From: Asterionellopsis glacialis
Taxonomy: Eukaryota > Bacillariophyta > Plagiogrammaphyceae > Rhaphoneidales > Asterionellopsidaceae
Assembly (NCBI GenBank): GCA_014885115.2
Contig: WKLE02003771.1
Location: forward strand, 1 to 15,824
Reading direction: 5' to 3'
Length of the DNA stretch: 15,824 nucleotides
The first letter of the stretch is position 1. Every line of letters begins with the position of its first letter. The notes under the pieces are model-generated. The model had not been told where the DNA came from. It did not search any database and saw only the letters and a list, made by a program, of their open reading frames with translations. Position numbers and translations under genes: made by a program. Shown here in pieces: positions 1 to 7,739 of this stretch.

Positions 1-1373
1 TGGTTTCTTGTTCTGCAAGTCCAACTGTAACTCCTGCCACTGTGCCAACTTAACCCGAATATGCTTCACATCTGATGTCACTACTGAATACAACAATCCA
101 CAAGTCAATAACAATGGAACTAAATACTCCCAGTCCACTCCAGTAGCCTTCTGAATATCATCTGTTGCACAATTGAACTCACAAACAGGTAAGATTTGGT
201 ACCACACACCTTCAGTTGCACCCAAAAATACTTTGCTAAAAACCTTGTAGGATTCTCTCATCAGAGATGTGTATGATCAACTTATGAAGTAAGTAATAAC
301 TTTTTGTTTACGTGGAATACAAATATTTCTTGTTTAGTGATAGTATGAACTGTGGGTGTTGTAGTGACATTTCTTTGAAGAAAGTTACCAATAAGAAAGA
401 AGTGATTGTGTACCAGTCCTTTTTTGAATATAATCATTTGCTCTCTTTTTAGACAACATTCCTCTGGCAATGTTAACTTGTTCATTTAGAACACCTTCAA
501 GTCCACAATTTTGTTCCAAGTCACCAAGATTGGAATAAAGTTCAATAGAACCTCATTCTACAATCCATTAACAAGCTGTGCACATACTAGTGTATTCCCT
601 CCAGACACCGTAACTGGTCCAACATTGGAAATGGATTTTTGAAATGTTGAGGGATCACCATGATGTTTATGTTGAATTATGTGCGCTTTGTTGTCAACAT
701 CATCCCTGTCATCAAAAATATCATCACCATCAAAGTTATTGGATGATATGTTGTTTGAGAAAGTCCACCCTTCAACCTTGTGGCAGGGTGTTCCAAAATC
801 TCTAAATCAGATGATATTTTGCTAATGAAATCCACCTCATCCTGTGAGTAATTACAAACTCTTTTGATGGCAGTAAGTGATGTACAACTCAAAATACTTT
901 CCAGTAACTCTATGTTTTTTGGATTTACCATTTGGCCTATTTGCCTTGCAATTGTTAACTAAATGTTCAATGTGGAACTCTTGATAGGCAGGAATTGTAG
1001 TGGGTTGGATAACAGTGTCTATAGCAGTGTCCACAGTTGAAAGTATGATCAAAATGACCTCCATTGCATATGATGGGAGTTTTGTATACAAATGCCCACT
1101 TTTCAATCAGTTTCTTGAGTTCCACAAGAGGCAGTCAGAGGGAATCGTTGAATTGTCTGCCTGTGGGGGGGGGGNGGTCAGAGGGACACATATCAGCAAC
1201 ATATGTGTTGGGATACTTTACTGGAATTACAGGTAAGACAAGTTTAGCAGTCCAATTCTCTTTAAGTTGATCACCAAAATCATCTGCTAGTTCTAAAGCT
1301 TCTGCTAAGAAAGATTGGTTTGGTTAGAGGAAACTGGAGTTGGAACAGACATGATATTGTTACTGTCCAACAT
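1..1373 (-). pseudogene. decayed coding region of unknown function, running off the left edge
   Basis: Read on the minus strand, successive blocks of protein-like sequence continue in different frames in one direction. They run from a possible Met at 1373 (MLDSNNIMSVPTPVSSNQ) through FLAEALELADDFGDQLKENW and PVKYPNTYVADMCPSD, then KLIEKWAFVYKTPIICNGG, IPAYQEFHIEHLVNNCKAN and SLTAIKRVCNYSQDEVDFIS. An acidic stretch (DGDDIFDDRDDVDNKAH, near 720) follows, then a 52-codon block at 543-385 beginning ELYSNLGDLEQNCGLEGVLN. The last block, 261-1, is 87 codons with no stop; it starts MRESYKVFSKVFLGATEGVW and leaves the window. There are several frameshifts and in-frame stops. I recognise no family. 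The size and mosaic decay fit an old transposon gene, but that is inference. An N and a run of ten G at 1165-1177 fall inside it, so one break may be an assembly artefact. Confidence 0.5.
1165..1177. other. G homopolymer with an undetermined base
   Basis: Ten G residues are followed by N (position 1175) and GG. This is the only ambiguous base in the window and marks unreliable sequence. It lies inside the decayed minus-strand coding region and coincides with one of its frame breaks. Confidence 0.9.
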
Positions 1374-1798
1374 GGGCAAGTTTGTAAAAAAATTTCAGCA
1401 GTAATATAGTTTGACTGTCATTTGGATAACTGAAATTGGTGCATCAAAAATGAAAATGATAAACCAAAGGAAGCAGTGCATTGTCCAAAGATTGGCAGGC
1501 TCAAAATTTAAATTTTGGAGGCGATACATCCTTGGTGGAGTGAGGGACAGAATTTTAGAGAAAATTAGAGAGGGAAATTTGGGAGAGGAAACCAAAAAAG
1601 GGGAGGGTAAGGTCGGATGGTACCCGGAAGTGATACGCCAGAATACCATGACAAATAATTGGTACCTACCATAGTCCTAGTAAGTAATGGTAGGGAGCAG
1701 ATTATTCCACTCCCCTTCTTGCACATTTCCCACAATAATTTTTTTACATGGGAAACTCCACACAAAAATAAGCTCATCACCTATTTTCAAATGTCAAA
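1374..1798. other. spacer between two divergent decayed genes
   Basis: No convincing coding sequence on either strand. The open frames here are low complexity and lack protein-like composition. Two GGTACC words (1619-1624 and 1661-1666) sit close together, so this is a small member of the GTACC-rich patches seen elsewhere. Confidence 0.4.
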
Positions 1799-2566
1799 GT
1801 GACTGCTGTATTCCAGGGCAGGAAAATCAGCAAGCTTATCAACTACTGTAAAAGGCACTGTTGCAATGGCCCAAAAGCCAACAATCTGCTCAAAAATACA
1901 TTGCTTAATTTGATCTTAAAAGGTATACAAATATGGTTCCCCAGACAACCATCAACTAAATGCAGATTCAATGATTTGCAAGGATGTTGGGCCAGATAGA
2001 ACACCATACAATCACATAGCAGCACTAGTAGAATATACCAGATCAATGATAATCAACAATCAACTAATTGTATATAAAAAGCCACACTAAATGTCCATCC
2101 TGCCAGCATATTCATGTCTTTAGAAGATTATTGTCCTATGCATGTAAAGAGAATTGCTGTCTTAAGCAAGAATGAGAAAACAGTTGATCATAAACTGATC
2201 ATCATTATTACAGCAGTAGAGGAGGATGGCAGCTTTCTGTAAAAATGTGCACTTGATCCTGTCAAGACCCAAGGAGGGAGTTGCATTCTGCTCTTGCCAG
2301 AGCTTGTATAAACAGGTGGACTAGACTTGCACTATGCTGACAACAATATTGAAAATGAGGTAAACTTGTCAGGAGTGATTAAATTATGAGCTATTTTAAC
2401 TAGTTCTAAAAAGCACTTGCCAATCCTCCAGTCCAGACACCCAATTTTGTACTGAATCCTACAGGCAACCTACTTAGAGTTTGCATCTGGTGGGGTTCAG
2501 TTCTTCTATATAAACCAAACTCCTCAAGGCAGCCAATGGGTGCCTGTCAGATCACCTGTTTGGTGA
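1799..2566 (+). pseudogene. fossil coding region of unknown function
   Basis: On the plus strand a block from about 1920 reads KVYKYGSPDNHQLNADSMIC, then VGPDRTPYNHIAALVEYTRS and MIINNQLIVYKK. At the A-run around 2076-2080 the frame changes, and the new frame continues ATLNVHPASIFMSLEDYCPM, HVKRIAVLSKNEKTVDHKL and IIIITAVEEDGSF. It then passes stop codons at 2240-2242 and 2309-2311 and others downstream, while still giving protein-like sequence (TGGLDLHYADNNIENEVNLS, YLEFASGGVQFFYINQTPQG) until TGA at 2564-2566. The upstream part (1799-1919) is ambiguous between two frames. The length and composition of these blocks make chance unlikely, but the number of stops shows it is not functional. I do not recognise the family. 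It diverges from the broken gene at 1-1373, so the two may come from one old element. Confidence 0.45.
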
Positions 2567-2715
2567 CATGACTAGAGTTGTACTGCCATGGAGTGACAGT
2601 GCATGTCACTGCATCTGACATCACTGTGTAATGACTGGAGTTGTGCTGATGCAAAGCATCATCACACGTGCTTTGTGCATGACATTGTCATGTCACGGTC
2701 AGTCTGCACTATGGT
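2563..2715. repeat. zone of short palindromes and an imperfect direct repeat
   Basis: The words ATGACTAGAGTTGTACTG (about 2567) and ATGACTGGAGTTGTGCTG (about 2631) form an imperfect direct repeat some 64 bp apart. Between and after them are small palindromes, including GATGCAAAGCATC and the near-palindrome CATGACATTGTCATG, plus several GTGACA/TGTCAC words. No gene is apparent here; the 60-codon open frame over this zone has no protein-like signature. Confidence 0.4.
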
Positions 2716-2846
2716 TGATTGAAATCACGTATGCAAGTCATGTCTTTGTACACAACTTGCCTAGTACTGCAAGACAGTCTGAAATAACCCATTATTATTA
2801 TTTGTCCAAGTAATATAGAACTAACAAGAAAGGATTGGTGCTTATA

Positions 2847-3170
2847 GCAAGCTTGGAAAATGTGTATTGGTTACAGTTCCCACCCTCCAATAAGCAACAA
2901 TGAATTGCAGAGGTCAAACTTGGAATTTTTCCTTTAAATTAGCAATTTCAAGCTTGGAAAATGGCACTGTTGCTTATATTTGACATATTTAGAGTTAGGG
3001 TTGGTGTTAGACAATTTTTTGTAATGACATCATGAAATTGCATCATGACATAAGCAATGTTGCAAGTTCAAGCTTGATAATTTGCCCTTAAATAAGCAAT
3101 TTCAAGCTTGGCAAAAATGGCACTCTTGCTTACTGGTGGGTGTGGACTGCTGTAATCAATCCAAGCTTGC
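2847..3170. mobile_element. MITE-like element with imperfect terminal inverted repeats
   Basis: The left end (2847-2897) and the reverse complement of the right end (3126-3170) align over about 45-50 bases. Shared blocks are GCAAGCTTGGA, TTGRTTACAG, a CCCACC core and TAAGCAA. Internally, TTAAATTAGCAATTTCAAGC (from 2934) recurs almost unchanged near 3088, each followed by TTGG, a short A-run and TGGCACT, then TTGCTTA. The core CAAGCTTG appears at 2848, 2949, 3069, 3103 and 3162. There is no open reading frame of note. The size and inverted ends fit a non-autonomous miniature element; I could not identify a target-site duplication, so the exact ends are uncertain. Confidence 0.6.
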
Positions 3171-4535
3171 CTTTTTCCAAGTTTGCTGGTTTCATGATTT
3201 ATTTTGACAAAATATTGTTTATATCATAATTTATTTAGGCAGGGGTTGAAATTAGCAATCAATCACTACTTGAGTTTAAATTTGGCAAATCCACAATTCA
3301 TCATAAGCAATCATCCAAGATTTAAATCTGATCATGGACTGTAAGCATGGAAATATATTCTAATAAAAGGACCTTAAATAAAGCAAGATCATGAAAAAGT
3401 TTGCTAGGCATGATCCAGCATGGTGCCTATATATTAGTGCAGAGAGAGAATGGCACTTCTTCAGATAATATATCACTTTAGTAATGGCTACTGGGTCTGA
3501 GTTGTTGGGCAAAGCATAAACCAAAAGGTGTAAACTAAACTAAAATCTAATATTTTATGCCTGTCTAGTACTGCTACTTCTGCTGAGGCCAATATTAATT
3601 ATGGTAAGGTTTAGTAGTTCTTTTGGGGGGCATTGCATACATTTGTATTAGTGTACTACAGTCTTATAAAATAAAATAAGTGCAGGCAATAATGTATATA
3701 ACACCATTGTGTCAAAGTGGCAGTTCAGGACTCATACACTCCCTGACATGCATTCCCAAAATTTAATATTGATATTTCTCAACCATCCTAATCTCCTGAA
3801 AAGAACCACAAGTTGTCTTCTTGGTTAAAACAGAATTGGAATGCTCTCTGTTATTACCAATATCTTTGATTATTTATAGAAATCTTGCTGTATATTGATA
3901 TTGTTAATTTTACTAAAATTTGTAAATTTTAAAACAATCAGCTATCCATGTAGGAATGACCTTAACATGTAAATGTAATTTTAACCTTATAAGCATTTCT
4001 CCCCAACTTTCTGGTGACTATCCTTTGAAGGAGCTCTTGATTAGTATGATGCTTGCATGTGCCATGGTTGTCAAGAAAAGTAAGAAGGTGATATGTTAGG
4101 TGAATACATGTAATATCTAGCACTCCTAATAATCAAATGAACAAAAAACAATTTGAAAAAGTGAAAATGGATCAAGAAGGCACAGACAGTTTGCCTGATG
4201 CTCACCTGGGGTTCCGAATGCCATTCAGGCTCCTCTAGGCCAGAGCATTGGCCCAGTACAAAATTAGTACCAGTAAAAAACCAATTTGAACCACTAATTT
4301 TCAAGCTGTTCAATTTGTTTATATTGTTTTTTTCATTAACCCTTTTGTCCAATCACACCCTTTACAATCAATCTATATTATACTCAACCCTTGTCTGGCA
4401 CATCAGGATTATTAATTGACATGATTTTTTGGAACTGTATTTGCTCAAAGGTTGGGAACGTTTTTTGGGGTTAGTGGTTTAAATCAGGTCTTTACAACCC
4501 ACATATTTTAGTACTCCAGGCTAAAATTAAATTCA
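3171..4535. other. A+T-rich stretch without a recognisable gene
   Basis: I see no convincing coding sequence, RNA gene or long repeat. The 93-codon minus-strand frame at 4071-4352 and the overlapping plus-strand frame have biased, low-information translations and no family signature. Confidence 0.5.
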
Positions 4536-4577
4536 ACAGTTTGTCTCTTTGTGCAGCACAACAAAGAGACAAACTGT
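4536..4577. repeat. perfect 17-bp inverted repeat (hairpin, 8-nt loop)
   Basis: ACAGTTTGTCTCTTTGT at 4536-4552 is exactly the reverse complement of 4561-4577, separated by GCAGCACA. The flanking bases do not pair, so the stem is sharply bounded. It lies in a gene-less stretch and has no downstream T-run tied to a gene. It could be a small foldback repeat or a structured non-coding RNA stem. Confidence 0.8.
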
Positions 4578-5270
4578 ACAGCACCATACTCTAATCAACA
4601 AAACCAGGTACAGATTTCTAGTAAGTACTGAATCGACAGTCACAACTGGTGAACAAGGTTTTGAGCTTTTTTAGCTCCTAACTTATTTTAATAATTATAC
4701 ACATTTTCACTCAATACTTGATTATCTTCTTCCAAAAAGCTTTACCTGGACCAGGACTCCAACCGCTAATTTTTCCAGACAAGAATCCACTTTGTAAAAC
4801 CAAGTGCTGCACAAAATTTCCATATTATTTAAACCATTTTGGGGTCACGAATTAACTCACAACCTAATTTGAAACAGAAAAGGTTCATAACTCATAACCC
4901 ATTGAACAGGATGAACAGACAAACCAAGAGAAACTTGAGAAAAATAAAAAAAATCATATCATGAGCCCGATTTGTGTAGATTTCTACACTGACAACTTGA
5001 AACACAAAAAATTGAAAAGAAATTTTTTGACAAACTTACATCCAAACAAATTGGACAAAACTTTTTTAATGCAAAACCCAACAACAAAATAACCGCTGAA
5101 AATCAACAAACTTAAAAATAAAATTCATTATCAATAAAACATTCTGTTACTTCACTGTTTGAGTATGTTATTCACTATTACACACTAAACACATCATGCA
5201 ATCCAAACATCTCATCACTAAAACACAAAAATATTATGCCTTCACTAAAAAATGAGTTGACCGCCACCAT
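4578..5270. other. A-rich spacer without a recognisable gene
   Basis: The plus strand is rich in AAAC/CAAA words, especially 4850-5260. No open frame of interest and no tRNA or other RNA gene was recognised. Confidence 0.5.
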
Positions 5271-5273
5271 TAT

Positions 5274-5474
5274 ATGAAGTTCGAAATTTATACATTTTTG
5301 GTCATACTATTCTGTACCATAGCCCAGAATTTTGCTTCTGCCAAGGAATACTCATCCAAAAACTTGTCTCCATGCAACAAAACCATGGCATTTTTATCCT
5401 TGCAAACGGTGCCAACATCAGTGAAAATTTTGATAATGTTGCATATCCATTTCTTAAAAATCAATTTTCCCTAA
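5274..5474 (+). CDS. doubtful small ORF with a signal-peptide-like N terminus
   Basis: The 66-residue product begins MKFEIYTFLVILFCTIAQNF and continues ASAKEYSSKNLSPC. That is a basic residue, a hydrophobic core of about 12 residues and an AxA-type site (ASA|K near residue 24), the form of a secretory signal peptide. After about residue 33 the translation becomes poorer, while the overlapping frame (5372-5572) gives NHGIFILANGANISENFDNV. A frameshift near 5372 could therefore have split a longer secreted protein. The start context (CACCATTATATGA) is unremarkable. No family was recognised. It could equally be a chance ORF in an otherwise gene-less region. Confidence 0.2.
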   Translation: MKFEIYTFLVILFCTIAQNFASAKEYSSKNLSPCNKTMAFLSLQTVPTSVKILIMLHIHFLKINFP

Positions 5475-5629
5475 GTAGAGTGACCCGCACCCAAACATCG
5501 ATTTTTTTCCTATATATTAGTAGAGTTACAGAGAATTCAGGGGTCCACCCGGGTCCCTCCCCAAGTGGATGAGATCGTTGTGGCCCATATTGCGGGAGTG
5601 CATGGCCTAGTCATCAAGAGGAAAATACA

Positions 5630-5818
5630 CTGGTACCTGGGGTATGGCATGGTACGTACCGGTACATACCGGTACACTATTTTCTTCATGGCAACTAGGG
5701 TAGGACCTCTCTTACAGGTACATACGACTAGCAGTAGTTCCTTCTGCTACCAGGTACCATCTAAGACTACTACCATTAGGTCCTACCAGGTACAGTACTA
5801 TCTTACCGGTACCTTTAC
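5630..5818. repeat. GTACC/GGTAC-rich repeat patch
   Basis: This patch is dense in the palindromic word GGTACC and near-variants: GGTACCTGG at 5632, then GGTACGTACCGGTACATACC from 5651, CCAGGTACC near 5751 and TACCGGTACC near 5805. Similar patches occur in other spacers (11110-11132, 14020-14095). The short pairing arms allow many alternative hairpins. Function unknown; it may be a simple dispersed repeat of this genome. Confidence 0.6.
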
Positions 5819-5947
5819 AGGGAGTCCGAGCAACTCTTCTTTTACAGATTTTGGAAATTAGATGGCCGGCTCATTATAACCTCATGTATCAAATTTCAGT
5901 ACCCTCCCTCTCATACTTTGTGCCTTTTTAAAATCACAATCCAGATT

Positions 5948-6026
5948 TTTGTTTTCAGGGGAGATTTGATTTTTGCTCCATCCAACCACTATGCTAACCC
6001 AAAACCAAATCTCCCCTGAAAACAAA
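5948..6026. repeat. perfect 21-bp inverted repeat with 37-nt spacer
   Basis: Positions 5948-5968 and 6006-6026 are exact reverse complements (core TTTTCAGGGGAGATTT), with a 37-nt spacer at 5969-6005. The repeat lies about 120 bp beyond the 3' end of the broken minus-strand gene at 6148-7189. It may be a terminal or subterminal structure of that element, a small foldback element, or a transcription-end hairpin. The rest of 5819-6147 shows nothing recognisable. Confidence 0.85.
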
Positions 6027-6147
6027 TGTCTCCAATGCTGATTTATGATGTGGACCCTGATTTACCAAAAACAGACACTTGGTTACCATACACCCAAAAT
6101 TGTTTATCAACAGACAAAAAAATTATTTTTACCATCAAATTAGTGTA

Positions 6148-7189
6148 CTATTTACATGTCACAGGTGTCAGAACAATGATGTTTTGTTCTTTTCCGCACA
6201 ACCACACCTTTTTTTTTTGTTTTTTTCTGAACTGACTACTCTCAAGGATCTTTTGGAAGTCTGCTGTTCCCGGCAGAGGTGACGCATCTTGTTGCAACTG
6301 ATCCCTTTTGATTAGTGGCTCTGACTTGTCCTTCTGTTTAGGGTCTTCTTCTCCTACCATAGTTGAGTCGTCATCCTTTTCATCAGTCTGTTTTTGTTCC
6401 TGCCTCTGCTTGTCCATTTCGGCTTCCAACAAGGTCCTCAAGTCCTGTCTTGCAAGTTGCACTACACCTCACTATGTGAGCTGTATCCTTAATGATAGTG
6501 CTAATACACGCATCCATGCACAGATGGGCCAGTTGGACAGACCATGGTGTACTGTTGATGGTTGTTCTAAATTTGTTGTTCTTGTCATTTCTGGAGTAGT
6601 CATTAACATCATCTTCAAGTGGCAGTTGTGATTCATTGTCTGATGTCTCCTGTTCACTATCCTTGTCATTGTTTTCTTTTTGTTTAATACACTTGCTGGT
6701 CTTTCTTTTCTTGAAGTTGTCAATTGCTTCTGTTAGGTCAACAAAATCAGGTAAGTTGTAAATGTGACCCTGTTCACCAACAATTACTCCATCACAGATG
6801 ATTGGTGTTGATTGTTTGTCAAAACTTGCAACTGCCTCCTTTAGGTCTCTTTTGAAGTGGACCATAGAACCGCTGTAGCATGATCAAAGTGCCATCATGC
6901 TACTGTAGTCCATTTTAACATTTTTTAATTCTATTTCTGTGTTGAGAAATTTCTACCTCCATTCTTCAGACTGAAGTCCTATGTCATGTGAGTACAGCTT
7001 TACTGTATATTCACTCATAAGTCTGATGGCCAAATTGTTAGTTTTGATCTGTTTACATATATCTTCCCTGCTTAGCTTCATAATTGTTGCATCATTGTTC
7101 CCATTGAAGTTAAAATTGGGAACAAGATGCGTAAACCTTCCAGTCTCTGCTGCTGGGAGACCATATGGTTCTGGTTCAATTTTTGCCAT
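6148..7189 (-). pseudogene. broken gene for a charged accessory protein of a putative two-gene transposon
   Basis: The start is Met at 7189 (MAKIEPEPYGLPAAETGRFT). A Met ten codons upstream in the same frame is possible but gives a less natural N terminus. The frame runs past TAG (6953-6955) and TGA (6884-6886) without losing protein-like composition. It then enters MVHFKRDLKEAVASFDKQST, PIICDGVIVGEQGHIYNLPD and an acidic/basic low-complexity part (KKRKTSKCIKQKENNDKDSE). A frameshift at about 6450-6480 leads into QDLRTLLEAEMDKQRQEQKQ and a K/E/D-rich tail. The original product would be about 340 residues, soluble and highly charged, with a possible coiled coil near the C terminus. I recognise no family. 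The 3' end is uncertain because of long T-runs at 6210-6230. It is transcribed away from the transposase-like gene at 7740, and the shared 550-bp spacer suggests they belong to one element. Confidence 0.5.
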
Positions 7190-7333
7190 TGTAAAGCACA
7201 AAAAAAACCTACTCGACAATCAACCCTTCACGGAAATTATGTGGCTGTCAATTTCAAGTTATTTAAAAACAACAAGTTACAAATTTTAGAGCCAAGTACG
7301 TCAGGAAAATACCCACACGTGAGTGTTTGTGAT

Positions 7334-7733
7334 GATGTCAGTCAGTCAAAATAAACAATCAACAATCAATAACGAGGAACGTTCCTAATATATTAATACA
7401 AAATCTAAATGCATTTCAATTCAAGTTTAAAAAAAATGAACATCCGATACAAATTTGACAACCAAGTACACCAGAGAAAACATCACCCACTTTTTTAATA
7501 ATGATGTCAGTCAAAACAACAATCAACAATCAACATTATTATTTCCAACAGAATCATTGTATTGACAAAAATATAAATAACATCAGAAAAAGCACCACCT
7601 ACGTTAATAATGTTGATGTCAGTAATAACAATAATCAACAATCAACAATCAACATCGTTCTTTCCAAGTGATGATGAATTTTTAAAAAACGTTGCTGCAC
7701 TGACTGTTATTTAAATGACAATCAACAATTTCT
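7334..7733. promoter_or_regulatory. repeat-containing bidirectional promoter region between two divergent broken genes
   Basis: ACAATCAACAATCAA occurs at 7355-7369, 7519-7533 and 7638-7652 (the last within a longer run starting at 7633), and a shortened ACAATCAACAAT lies at 7718-7729. The first three are each preceded by GATGTCAGT (7334, 7503, 7615). Spacings of about 164, 119 and 80 bp are irregular, and the surrounding sequence is only loosely similar, so this is a degenerate repeat series rather than a clean tandem array. It fills the spacer between starts at 7189 (minus) and 7740 (plus). The repeats could be transposase-binding or transcription-factor sites; this is inference. Confidence 0.55.
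7375..7386. promoter_or_regulatory. 12-bp palindrome matching a minimal heat-shock element
   Basis: AGGAACGTTCCT is a perfect palindrome and contains GAA-CG-TTC, the two-unit inverted nGAAnnTTCn form recognised by HSF proteins. It lies between the divergent broken genes. A third unit is not evident, so it may be fortuitous. Confidence 0.3.
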
Positions 7734-7739
7734 CCTTGA

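Noticed and set aside
2049..2063. AATCAACAATCAACT resembles the repeat units of the spacer at 7334-7733
   Set aside because: Here it lies inside a fossil coding frame (SMIINNQLIV), so the match is probably fortuitous and does not make this a related promoter.
4071..4419. Overlapping 93-codon minus and 73-codon plus open frames
   Set aside because: Translations are low-information with runs of Phe/Ile/Ser and have no family signature; likely chance in A+T-rich DNA.
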